A stretch of 64,000 nt of DNA. Origin: RBG-16-66-20 sp035308765 (GTDB lineage: Bacteria > Pseudomonadota > Gammaproteobacteria > Burkholderiales > SG8-39). The stretch spans positions 1 to 64,000 of the forward strand of contig DATGGA010000027.1 in assembly GCA_035308765.1 (NCBI GenBank), written 5' to 3'. The notes under the pieces were generated by a model. It did not search any database and was not told the origin of the DNA. It saw only the letters and a list, made by a program, of their open reading frames with translations. Positions 15,316-22,312 of this stretch are shown here, one piece after another. The first letter of the stretch is position 1; each line of letters starts with the position of its first letter. The position numbers were made by a program, and so were the translations under genes.

Positions 15316-16140
15316 TTACGCCGCTTTCGATCGTGTCAGGCTCGCCTTCGGCTCGGTGGGCGCGATCGTGCCTTCGGTTGGCGACGAGGGCGCGGCGCTG
15401 TAGAGTTTCTTAGGCATGCGGCCGGCGAGAAACGCCTCCCTGCCGGCTTCCACGCCTTTCTTCATCGCGCGGGCCATCAGGACCGGGTCTTTCGCCGCGG
15501 CGATCGCGGTATTCATCAGCACGCCGTCGCAGCCCAGTTCCATCGCGATCGCGGCGTCCGACGCGGTCCCCACGCCGGCGTCCACCAGCACCGGCACGCC
15601 GGCGCGCTCGATCACGAGCTGCAGGTTCCAGGGATTGAGTATGCCCATGCCAGAGCCGATCAGCGAGGCGAGCGGCATCACCGCGACGCAGCCGATCTCT
15701 TCCAGCATCTTCGCCTGGATCGGGTCGTCCGAGCAGTAGACCATCACCTTGAATCCCTCGGCGACGAGGGTTTTTGCCGCCGCCAGCGTCTCCGGCATGT
15801 TGGGGTAAAGCGAACTCGGATCGCCCAGCACCTCGAGCTTGACCAGGTCGTGACCGTCCAGCAATTCGCGCGCGAGACGCAGCGTGCGGACCGCGTCGCC
15901 TGCGCTGTAGCAGCCCGCGGTGTTCGGCAGGTAGGTGAACTTCGAAGGCGGCAGGAATTCCAGCAGCGAAGGCTCGCCCCTGGTCTGGCCGATGTTGGTG
16001 CGGCGGATGGCCACGGTAACGATCTCCGCTCCCGAAGCCTCGATCGCGGCGCGCGTCTGCGCGAAGTCCTTGTACTTGCCGGTGCCGACCAGCAGCCGCG
16101 AGGAAAATTTCCTTGCGGCGACGACGAGCGGATCGTCCAT
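15316..16140 (-). CDS. thiG: Thiazole synthase
   Basis: A 274-residue enzyme that forms the thiamin thiazole phosphate from DXP, dehydroglycine and ThiS-thiocarboxylate. It has SRLLVGTGKYKDF, the Schiff-base lysine in LVKLEVLGD, and the phosphate-binding VLVDAGVGTASDAAIAMELG. The C terminus carries an extra basic, Ser-rich tail of about 20 residues. The start lies one base after the thiS stop. No thiamin riboswitch is visible upstream of the pair. Confidence 0.95.
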   Translation of the reverse strand: MDDPLVVAARKFSSRLLVGTGKYKDFAQTRAAIEASGAEIVTVAIRRTNIGQTRGEPSLLEFLPPSKFTYLPNTAGCYSAGDAVRTLRLARELLDGHDLVKLEVLGDPSSLYPNMPETLAAAKTLVAEGFKVMVYCSDDPIQAKMLEEIGCVAVMPLASLIGSGMGILNPWNLQLVIERAGVPVLVDAGVGTASDAAIAMELGCDGVLMNTAIAAAKDPVLMARAMKKGVEAGREAFLAGRMPKKLYSAAPSSPTEGTIAPTEPKASLTRSKAA

Positions 16141-16141
16141 C

Positions 16142-16345
16142 TCATCCTCCCCCGACGGCAGCGACGATTTCGAGTTGATCGCCGTCGAGCAGCAGCGTGG
16201 AGCCGTGCGCGCCGCGCGGCACGATCTCCCCGTTGCGTTCCACCGCGATTTTCTTGCCGCCGAGCGCCATCTGGGCGAGCAGCTCTGAAACCGCCAGCGG
16301 CTGGTCGTAATGCTTAGTGTGACCATTTACCTGGATTACGATCAT
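16142..16345 (-). CDS. thiS: Sulfur carrier protein ThiS
   Basis: A 67-residue beta-grasp protein. It starts MIVIQVNGHTKHY and ends AVGGG, giving the C-terminal glycines that are adenylated and thiocarboxylated. One glycine more than the usual GG end is present. The ATG at 16343-16345 is preferred over a longer frame because it matches the family start. It is translated immediately before thiG. Confidence 0.93.
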   Translation of the reverse strand: MIVIQVNGHTKHYDQPLAVSELLAQMALGGKKIAVERNGEIVPRGAHGSTLLLDGDQLEIVAAVGGG

Positions 16346-16374
16346 GTGGAGAATAATACAATGACGCCAATGAC

Positions 16375-16404
16375 TTGTGGATATGCTGCCACGCAGCATA
16401 TACT
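16375..16404 (+). promoter_or_regulatory. Promoter with a perfect palindrome in its spacer
   Basis: TTGTGG (16375-16380) and TATACT (16399-16404) are 18 bp apart and could serve as -35 and -10 elements for the lipoprotein gene 93 bp downstream. A perfect inverted repeat, ATATGCTGC-CAC-GCAGCATAT (16381-16401), fills the spacer and overlaps the -10. A repressor bound there would block polymerase. The same site is 36 bp upstream of divergent thiS. Confidence 0.5.
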
Positions 16405-16497
16405 TAAAGCAATACATCAAAACAGGCATTTTTCCCTGCTGTTGGACGGACAAAAGGAGTAGTCTGCGCTGCAGTAGGGAATGGTAAGGAGAAAAAC

Positions 16498-16935
16498 ATG
16501 ACTGCCAGAACGTTTTTAGTCGCTGCGTGCTTCCTGATCGGCGGTTGCTCCACGCTGACCGATTACGGCGTCGTGCGCAAAGACGCGCTGAGGAACGATC
16601 AGGGCTATGTAATCGGCTACAAGGAAATGCTCCGCAACGAGCAGACCGGCGAGGTGATGGTGCAGGTCGCGCTTTACACGCCGATGCTTGGCGAGAATGG
16701 CGAAGTGGTCGGCTACGAAGAGCAATCCAAGGACGGCGCGATTATCCGCAACGTCGACGGCCGCCCCATCGGCGCCCGGTTCTCGGATCTGCGCAGCCGG
16801 GGCACCAACGCGAAGAACAAGGGCCTGACGATCGTTTTCCGACCCGCGGATGTGCAGAAGGTCGCGGCGTCGCAGCCGAAGCTCTGGGAGATGATGGCTT
16901 CCCTCTCGCCCTCGGACCTGCGCAGAATCCAGTAG
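16498..16935 (+). CDS. Lipoprotein of unknown function
   Basis: A 145-residue protein with a lipoprotein signal: MTARTFLVAACFLIGGC, lipobox I-G-G-C, lipidated Cys17. The mature part has repeated small-strand segments with NDQGYVIGYKE and NGEVVGYEEQS, which look like two related turns, and a helical C terminus. No named domain is recognised. Ser at +2 favours outer-membrane sorting. AAGGAG is a strong ribosome site. The gene is monocistronic, with a palindromic promoter upstream and an intrinsic terminator downstream. Confidence 0.8.
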   Translation: MTARTFLVAACFLIGGCSTLTDYGVVRKDALRNDQGYVIGYKEMLRNEQTGEVMVQVALYTPMLGENGEVVGYEEQSKDGAIIRNVDGRPIGARFSDLRSRGTNAKNKGLTIVFRPADVQKVAASQPKLWEMMASLSPSDLRRIQ

Positions 16936-16959
16936 CAGCCCTGCGACGGGTTTTTCTGA

Positions 16960-16985
16960 AAGCCGCGGCCAACCGCGGCTTTTTT
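16960..16985 (+). terminator. Intrinsic terminator
   Basis: AAGCCGCGG-CCAA-CCGCGGCTT forms a perfect 9-bp stem with a 4-base loop, followed by a run of T. It ends the lipoprotein transcript. Confidence 0.9.
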
Positions 16986-17067
16986 GTTTTCCGCCATTGA
17001 ACTTGACCCGCAGCGGAATCAGCGGGCTCCCAGGATTCACCGGCCTCTAGAGGTCTCCAACACCCGG

Positions 17068-17182
17068 CTCGCCAAGTAGCGGTGTCTGTCTGGCATCATT
17101 GGAGCTAAGCGGGCTTCGTACAGTGGCAGTACCCGAGCTTCCCAAGCTCGAGACGCGAGTTCGATCCTCGCAGCCCGCTCCA
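17068..17182 (+). repeat. Left arm of a 115-bp inverted repeat containing tRNA-Gly
   Basis: The 41 bp upstream of this tRNA match the 41 bp upstream of the second tRNA-Gly, on the opposite strand, at 40 of 41 positions. Together with the tRNA body this makes an inverted repeat with 19603-19717. The conserved flank probably includes the tRNA promoter. Confidence 0.85.
17109..17182 (+). tRNA. tRNA-Gly(CCC)
   Basis: A 74-nt tRNA including an encoded CCA end. The acceptor GCGGGCT pairs with AGCCCGC, the D stem GTAC with GTAC, and the anticodon stem CGAGC with GCTCG around TTCCCAA (anticodon CCC, reading GGG). The T stem GCGAG pairs with CTCGC around TTCGATC. All stems are perfect. Confidence 0.95.
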
Positions 17183-17292
17183 TACTTCGACCTGGTCAAC
17201 CACAGATAGGTGTCCCGACGGTGGGTGACCGGTCGAGGATGATCAAGAAAGTTCAGCGGAATCAGTATGAAAAGACAGCGAACGCTGAGCAG

Positions 17293-17490
17293 TCATCCGA
17301 TGCGCTCGGCCCGGGCTTTTTGCCTGGCCTCGTCATGCTGTTTCGAGCGCTCGAATTCGATCAGAGAGATCGCCATCCGGATGCGCTCCAGATCCAAGCC
17401 GTTCGACGGGTGATCGAGTACGTACTGCAAGTGTTCCTGCGCACTCGCGAGTTTGGACACAACGGGATCACTCATCGTTTTCAAAGACAT
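17293..17490 (-). CDS. 65-residue hypothetical protein, paralogue A
   Basis: A small helical protein. I chose the ATG giving MSLKTMSDPVVSKL because from there it aligns without a gap, over its whole length, with the divergent neighbour at 17688. Shared features are KTxxxPVxxKLAxAxxxL, VLDHP, RIRMA and FERxKQ. A longer frame from 17535 lacks support. The core looks like two amphipathic helices with a charged tail. No family is recognised and no good ribosome site is seen. It may be a regulatory or adaptor protein. Confidence 0.55.
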   Translation of the reverse strand: MSLKTMSDPVVSKLASAQEHLQYVLDHPSNGLDLERIRMAISLIEFERSKQHDEARQKARAERIG

Positions 17491-17687
17491 GGTGTGCGCG
17501 GTATATGAGCAGTCCATGACCATAGCAATTTCCAATCAGGACGTCTGTCGTTGCATTTTGAATTTTTGAGTCGCTGCTGCGCTACAAATGGGTTAAATGG
17601 ACTAGCAATTTCCGTGTGCAACTACACACGCTTTTAATTGGTGCCCGTTATCGTAGAGCGCGAAACCTTCCACATATCTCGCAGGCC
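17491..17687. other. AT-rich divergent region between the two paralogues
   Basis: This gap is clearly more AT-rich than its surroundings and presumably carries both promoters. The 11-mer TAGCAATTTCC occurs twice in the same orientation (17523-17533 and 17603-17613), 80 bp apart. It could be a binding site or a duplication scar. Confidence 0.4.
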
Positions 17688-17885
17688 ATGTACCAGAAAA
17701 CGCTGCACCTTCCAGTTCTGACGAAACTCGCCGCCGCCGAGCGATATTTGGTAGATGTTCTCGATCATCCGGCCGGCGAGTTGAACGCGGCTCGCATCCG
17801 GATGGCGCTTGCTATGATCAAATTCGAGCGCCTGAAACAGCAAGGCGAGACTGAGCAGGAGGGCCGGATCGAGCGAAATCGATGA
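17688..17885 (+). CDS. 65-residue hypothetical protein, paralogue B
   Basis: The partner of the divergent gene at 17293. From MYQKTLHLPVLTKL to the C terminus it aligns residue for residue with paralogue A and has exactly the same length. The common core is KLAAAERYL, VLDHPAGEL, RIRMALAMIKFERLKQ. GCAGG precedes the ATG. An upstream in-frame start at 17616 would add 24 residues with no match in A. Conservation of frame and length between diverged copies argues that both are real. Function unknown. Confidence 0.6.
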   Translation: MYQKTLHLPVLTKLAAAERYLVDVLDHPAGELNAARIRMALAMIKFERLKQQGETEQEGRIERNR

Positions 17886-18009
17886 TCCGGCACGGCTTGA
17901 TGCAGCGCGACGTAGTCCGATCGGACTATCCCGGGAGGCGGTCGGCGCGGATTGCCTGAAAGCTGGCACCGCCACAGTAGCACTCAGTTCCATCGCCCAG
18001 GGGGCCGCC

Positions 18010-18348
18010 ATGACGCCAAGCACCGAGGATCGCTCGCCCACCGCCGCAGCCGCGGCACGACACTCCGCAGCCACGCTGCGCGCGTTGAACGCCTCGCGCG
18101 AACTTGCCATGCTGCTGAAGGGCTGCGAAGCCACGGTACGCCGGGCGAAGACGGACGTGGATGAGGAAGCGCTCGAAATCGTGGAGCAGATCTCGCGGGC
18201 TCTCGCCGCCGCAGGCGAGTCCGCCGAGCAGCTGCTGCAGCGGGTGCAGGAGTCGGCCCACGAACGCTCGGGCTTCTGGGAACCCGCCACCGATCCCTAC
18301 GCCTCGATCCGGCGCAGCCTTGCGCGCCGGGTGCGGAACTTGGGCTGA
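18010..18348 (+). CDS. Helical hypothetical protein
   Basis: A 112-residue, almost wholly helical protein, rich in Ala, Glu and Arg, with coiled-coil character around residues 25-85 (LNASRELAMLLKGCEATVRR, EIVEQISRALAAAGE). The C terminus is basic. It has no signal, membrane segment or known domain. An AGGGGG ribosome site precedes ATG. It points the same way as the REC-HPt gene 195 bp downstream and might belong with it, though the gap is large. Confidence 0.5.
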   Translation: MTPSTEDRSPTAAAAARHSAATLRALNASRELAMLLKGCEATVRRAKTDVDEEALEIVEQISRALAAAGESAEQLLQRVQESAHERSGFWEPATDPYASIRRSLARRVRNLG

Positions 18349-18525
18349 TCAGGATTTGCCGGATTTTCCAAAGCACGAAGGGCCTCCTTTTGGCCTTCTC
18401 AGCGTCGGGTCACGCCGAGGAAGCGACGGGAGTTCGGCAGCTAGTCCGCCCAGACTAGAAAATGCTGCCTGCGGCAGAGGTATGCCGCGATAAGCGCGGA
18501 GTATGCTGCAGGCTCGTTTCATCGC

Positions 18526-18541
18526 GCCTCTGCGCAGAGGC
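18526..18541 (+). promoter_or_regulatory. Perfect palindrome covering the ribosome site of the REC-HPt gene
   Basis: GCCTCTGC-GCAGAGGC is a perfect 16-base palindrome, able to fold as a 6-bp stem with a GCGC loop. The only Shine-Dalgarno-like sequence for the next gene (AGAGG) is in its right arm, and ATG follows two bases later. Folding would hide the ribosome site. As DNA it could also be an operator. Confidence 0.45.
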
Positions 18542-18543
18542 CC

Positions 18544-19272
18544 ATGCAACCGGGCAAAGAAGCACCCGTGCTTGTTGTCGAGGACAACGCAACCAACCAG
18601 CTGGCGATCGGTGCGCTGCTCGACCGTTTCGGCGTAAATGCGGATTTCGTTTCCAATGGCCCGCAAGCCGTCGTCGCGACGGAGACGAAGCGCTACCGGC
18701 TCGTCCTCATGGACGTGATGCTGCCTGGTATGGACGGATACGCGACCGCGCGGCACATCCGCCGCCTCGAATACGGCACCGGGCGCCACACCCCCATCGT
18801 GGCCGTCACCGCGGTGGACACATCGATAAGCAAGCCCGAAAGCATCGCCGCCGGGATGGACGGCTTCATCGGCAAGCCTATCGATCGCGATGAACTCGCG
18901 GGGGTGCTGCGAACCTGGGTCGCGCGCCCCTTGGCCGCGACAGAAGACGCGGGCGATGCGGGGCGGATCCTCGCTTCGTTTCTCGAGGTCACGGGCGCGC
19001 TGCTCGAGAGCCTGAGCACGGCGATCGAGGCCGAGGATCTGGCGGCCGCGAGCCACCTCGCCCACGAGGTGAAGGCATCCAGCCTAGTGGCGCATGCCGG
19101 GGAGATGACGAAGATGGCGAAGCGGCTCGAGCAGACGATCCGCGAGGAGAAGTGGCGCGAGATCATGGACGATTATCGCGATCTCGTCGCCGCGTTCCGC
19201 CGCACGACTGAAGACCTGAAGCGCGTCCAGGAAATCCTCAGACGGAAGACCGGGCACGCCATGGAGCGGTAG
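18544..19272 (+). CDS. Two-component protein with receiver and HPt domains
   Basis: A 242-residue protein. The receiver domain spans residues 8-125: VLVVEDN, the phosphoacceptor aspartate in LVLMDVMLPGMDGY, the Thr in VAVTA and the Lys in GFIGKPI. A histidine-phosphotransfer domain follows, with the phosphorylatable His in HLAHEVKASS near residue 178. It has no output or DNA-binding domain, so it is a phosphorelay intermediate. The fused C-terminal modules are like those at the end of hybrid kinases, but no kinase gene is adjacent. A palindrome covers its ribosome site. Confidence 0.88.
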   Translation: MQPGKEAPVLVVEDNATNQLAIGALLDRFGVNADFVSNGPQAVVATETKRYRLVLMDVMLPGMDGYATARHIRRLEYGTGRHTPIVAVTAVDTSISKPESIAAGMDGFIGKPIDRDELAGVLRTWVARPLAATEDAGDAGRILASFLEVTGALLESLSTAIEAEDLAAASHLAHEVKASSLVAHAGEMTKMAKRLEQTIREEKWREIMDDYRDLVAAFRRTTEDLKRVQEILRRKTGHAMER

Positions 19273-19602
19273 CGTAGGCGGGTTACCCCTTAGTATTTTT
19301 CCGATGCGATGAGCCCGCCCAACACCTCCCTAAGCTGATGATTGACCCCCGATAGGGTTCGGAATTCGCGGAGTTACCGACAGCGCGACGTGGAGTGGTG
19401 CGACAAGCGGGGCTGGTTGACCAAGATTCCAGCGGTGGATTGACCTACTTGGAGTCGGTCACGACCTCTGACCGACCTCAGCATCGTCTATCAACCCGAT
19501 AGAGAGGTGCAACGGCATCAGGCCCGCTTCGCGGGATCTTGGTCCCTTCAGGAACAACTTTCACTGTGGATCGCAGGGGGCGGTGGAAACGCCGGGGGCT
19601 GG
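19273..19602. other. Gap without a recognised gene
   Basis: I see no gene or strong hairpin here. The stretch precedes the minus-strand tRNA-Gly. A plus-strand frame that crosses the tRNA from 19539 is a known kind of false ORF created by antisense tRNA sequence. Confidence 0.5.
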
Positions 19603-19676
19603 TGGAGCGGGCAGCGGGAATCGAACCCGCGTCTTTAGCTTGGGAAGCTAAGGTACTGCCACTGTACGATGCCCGC
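19603..19676 (-). tRNA. tRNA-Gly(CCC), second copy
   Basis: A 74-nt tRNA with encoded CCA and anticodon CCC in the loop TTCCCAA. It differs from the first copy at the end of the acceptor stem, in two pairs of the anticodon stem and in one pair of the T stem. Every stem difference is compensated on the other side. One T-loop base differs. Both copies therefore appear functional. Confidence 0.95.
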
Positions 19677-19717
19677 TTAGGTCCAATGATGCCAGACAGA
19701 CACCGCTACTTGGCGAG
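19603..19717 (-). repeat. Right arm of the 115-bp inverted repeat
   Basis: The reverse complement of 17068-17182. The 41-bp flank upstream of the tRNA differs at one base. The two arms enclose about 2.4 kb. Confidence 0.85.
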
Positions 19718-19884
19718 TTGGGCGTAGTCCGTCGAATACCAGGCAGTCTGCCTCTAAGGGCAGTAATCTTCGTTCTTGGATTATCGGCTGCAAACCCCAT
19801 ACAACGTGCCCGATAAACCCGTTAGTGCACTGAATGAGCTGCCTGAAAGTCCTTCAGTCTGGCTGCGCATAGAGGAGATGCACC

Positions 19885-20262
19885 ATGATTAGCGTGAGCC
19901 TTAGGAGCCTGCTTTTTTACAACTTCGGAATTGCGCTGGTCTTTACTCTCATCGGCTCATTGAGCGTCTACAGCCTGGACCTCATCAAGCCAAATCGCGC
20001 CAATGAGTCCCATATTTTCGCAAAGGTTGCACGGCAGGCCATCGAAGGGGAGCAGGCGATCGAGGCCGTTCGCGCCCACGCGCTTTTTTACTTCGATACT
20101 GCACGCAACATACGGCGGGCAAGGGTAGACGACGACGTGCGCACTTACTACGACGTACGGATCCTGGCCTTCGTGGTAACCGGGCTGTTCGTGGTCGGGG
20201 GTATATTGGCTTTGTTGCTGCCGCTAGCGCGCGAGGCGCACTTGGGTGCCGGTGAAAAATAA
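19885..20262 (+). CDS. Small two-helix membrane protein
   Basis: A 125-residue protein with a membrane helix near residues 10-30, a hydrophilic segment of about 60 residues (Glu/Ala-rich, FYFDTARNIRRAR) and a second helix near residues 92-112. This is the layout of a small sensor-like or accessory inner-membrane protein with a periplasmic middle. A GAGGAG ribosome site precedes ATG. No family is recognised. It converges on the response-regulator gene 31 bp away. Confidence 0.65.
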   Translation: MISVSLRSLLFYNFGIALVFTLIGSLSVYSLDLIKPNRANESHIFAKVARQAIEGEQAIEAVRAHALFYFDTARNIRRARVDDDVRTYYDVRILAFVVTGLFVVGGILALLLPLAREAHLGAGEK

Positions 20263-20293
20263 GTAAAGCAGTCTGCGAAGTAGAACGGTCGCG

Positions 20294-21109
20294 CTATTTC
20301 TTCTTTTCCGCCGGAGCGGAAAGCCCAAGTACGGCTTTCACCGCATTGATCAGCAGGTCCGGTTCGAACGGCTTGGTGACATAGCCGTCAGCGCCACCCT
20401 GCAGGCCTTTGAGCACGGCTTCGCGCGTCGCTTCCGCCGTCAGCATGATGACCGGCATGATCCTCAGCACCGGGTGCTGGCGCATTTGAGCGAGGATGTC
20501 GAAGCCGTTGGCGTCAGGCAGTTGCACATCCAGCAGCACTAGGTCGGGCGCTGGCTGCTGGCGCAGGGCAACGATGATGTCGTCGCGCTTGAGCGCCGCA
20601 CGCGGGATCAGGCCTTCCATCAGGAAATACGTTCGGATCAGCTTCTGCAAGTCCGGATCGTCATCGACCACAAGGATCGTAGGTTTCCAACCCTCTTTGA
20701 CATCGCGCCCGTTGGCCGGACGGCGGGCGATGCGCACGTAAAAGCCTTTCCTCTTCAATATCGACGTGCCGCCTTCTACCTCGGGGCTCGAGTCCGCCGT
20801 AATGGTGCTGAAGAACCCGGCAGGAACGGCGATCGTGGAGAAGCCAGACCCCATGGCGTCGGCTTCGTTGATGGAGATGACCAGCTTGCCGGCAACCAGC
20901 TTGCGCAGGGCAGCGGTGACCTCTTCGCGTGAGATACTCGGTGCCCGCTGCGTGATCTCCGCTACGGAAGAAAAACCGTCAACTAGCACGAGCACCTGCA
21001 ATTCCGCCGAGGACAGTGACGTGCCCACCGACTTCAGTTCGCGATTGCCTTTCTGGGAAATCGCAAAAATGTCATCGCCCTTGGCGTCGACGATGTTTGA
21101 GGATGACAT
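20294..21109 (-). CDS. Response regulator with N-terminal winged-helix-like domain
   Basis: A 271-residue protein. Residues 10-80 look like a small winged-helix-type module (LSSAELQVLVLVDGF, ISREEVTAALRKLVAGKLV). A linker follows, then a receiver domain from about 142 (ILVVDDDPDLQKLIRTYF) with the phosphoacceptor in LVLLDVQLPDANGFD, then MLTAE and GYVTKPFEP. With the receiver at the C terminus and a partner-type domain in front, the usual order is inverted, so it may work through protein contacts rather than as a standard DNA-binding regulator. No cognate kinase is adjacent. Confidence 0.8.
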   Translation of the reverse strand: MSSSNIVDAKGDDIFAISQKGNRELKSVGTSLSSAELQVLVLVDGFSSVAEITQRAPSISREEVTAALRKLVAGKLVISINEADAMGSGFSTIAVPAGFFSTITADSSPEVEGGTSILKRKGFYVRIARRPANGRDVKEGWKPTILVVDDDPDLQKLIRTYFLMEGLIPRAALKRDDIIVALRQQPAPDLVLLDVQLPDANGFDILAQMRQHPVLRIMPVIMLTAEATREAVLKGLQGGADGYVTKPFEPDLLINAVKAVLGLSAPAEKKK

Positions 21110-21328
21110 GACGCAATCATAGGCTAATTGATGCGACGTGCCACGTTGGCCGGGTGCAAGGATGATAGGTTCCGGGCGAGTTCCCGGGGACGGGAGGTGC
21201 TGTGCCTCACGGTTGCCGCGTCTATCGAAACGTATATCCAGCTTCTTCCACCACGCCCAACTCGAAGGTCCACACGATCAAAGTCCCGCGCCCACCGCTG
21301 AGTTCTTCTGCGTTGAGATGAAAGCTTG

Positions 21329-21381
21329 TAACCCTTAGAATCAGTAGGGTTAGCGGGGTTCGATTCCCTTTACCCGCTCCA
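21329..21381 (+). other. tRNA-Gly-like 3' remnant, possible attachment-site scar
   Basis: The end GTTCGATTCCCTTTACCCGCTCCA matches the T arm, acceptor strand and CCA of a tRNA-Gly but has no 5' half. A perfect 7-bp inverted repeat, TAACCCT/AGGGTTA, lies just before it. Integrative elements that use tRNA-Gly leave such 3' duplicates. No integrase is present here. Confidence 0.45.
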
Positions 21382-21397
21382 TCACGGACCGGAGGCC

Positions 21398-22312
21398 ATG
21401 CCGTACTCGGTTGAAGGCAAACTCGTCGTCGCGATCTCCTCGCGTGCGCTGTTCGACTTCGAGGAGGAGAACCGTGTCTTCGACGCGCAGGGCGAACGCG
21501 CCTACATCGACCTGCAGTATTCGCGCATGGACGTGCCGGCGAAGGAAGGCGTCGCCTTTCGCCTGGTGAAAAAACTGCAGGCCTTCAACACGAGCGACGC
21601 GCAGCGCGTGGAGGTGGTGATCCTTTCCAAGAACGACCCGGTATCGGGTCTGCGCATTTTCCGCTCTGCCGAGCGCGCGGGGCTGAAGATCGAGCGCGGC
21701 GTGTTCACCCGCGGCCGCAGCCCCTACCGCTACCTGGATGCGCTGCGGGCGAATCTCTTTTTGTCCGCCAACGAGCAGGACGTCATGGGCGCGCTGGATG
21801 CACGCTTTCCGGCTGCCCGCGTGGTTCCCGAATCGGCCCAGGCCGCCGGGCGCAACGAAGAGGTGCGGATCGCTTTCGACGGCGACGCAGTGCTGTTTTC
21901 CGACGAAGCCGAGCGTGTGTTCCAGCGCGACGGCCTGGATGCGTTCACGCGTCACGAAACGGCGCATGCGCTCAAACCCCTGCCGCCGGGCCCGTTCAAG
22001 CCGCTGCTGGAAGCCCTGCACCGCATGCAGGCGGCCGCCGGCACCGATGTGCCGATGCGGGTGCGCACCGCGCTGGTCACCGCGCGCAGCGCGCCCGCGC
22101 ACGAGCGCGCGGTGAGGACGCTGATGGACTGGAACATCGCGGTGGACGAGGCGCTGTTCCTCGGCGGCCTGGACAAGGGCGAATTCCTCAAGGCCTTCCA
22201 GCCGGACTTCTACTTCGACGACCAGCGCGGGCACGTCGAGTCCGCGCGCCAGCACGTCGCGACAGGTCACGTACCCTTCGGTATCGCCAACAAAAACAAG
22301 GTGGCGCCATGA
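21398..22312 (+). CDS. 5'-nucleotidase (cytosolic cN-I-like family)
   Basis: A 304-residue protein of the bacterial 5'-nucleotidase family related to eukaryotic cytosolic nucleotidase I. It has LVVAISSRALFDFEEENRVF at the N terminus with the DxxE-type acidic pair, VVILSKNDPVSGLRIF in the middle, and FDGDAVLFSDEAERVF carrying the HAD-type aspartates near residue 156. It should release nucleoside from monophosphates in the cytoplasm. Its stop overlaps the next ATG by four bases, tying it to the AsmA gene, although the two functions have no obvious link. Confidence 0.85.
   Translation: MPYSVEGKLVVAISSRALFDFEEENRVFDAQGERAYIDLQYSRMDVPAKEGVAFRLVKKLQAFNTSDAQRVEVVILSKNDPVSGLRIFRSAERAGLKIERGVFTRGRSPYRYLDALRANLFLSANEQDVMGALDARFPAARVVPESAQAAGRNEEVRIAFDGDAVLFSDEAERVFQRDGLDAFTRHETAHALKPLPPGPFKPLLEALHRMQAAAGTDVPMRVRTALVTARSAPAHERAVRTLMDWNIAVDEALFLGGLDKGEFLKAFQPDFYFDDQRGHVESARQHVATGHVPFGIANKNKVAP

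Noticed and set aside
16346..16497. Thiamin riboswitch upstream of thiS
   Set aside because: No THI-box elements are visible, and the only structure is a short palindrome that fits a DNA operator better.
19539..19727. Plus-strand frame across the second tRNA-Gly (reads AAGIEPASLAWEAKVLPLYDAR)
   Set aside because: It is the antisense of the tRNA and its flank, a well-known false protein produced by antisense tRNA sequence.
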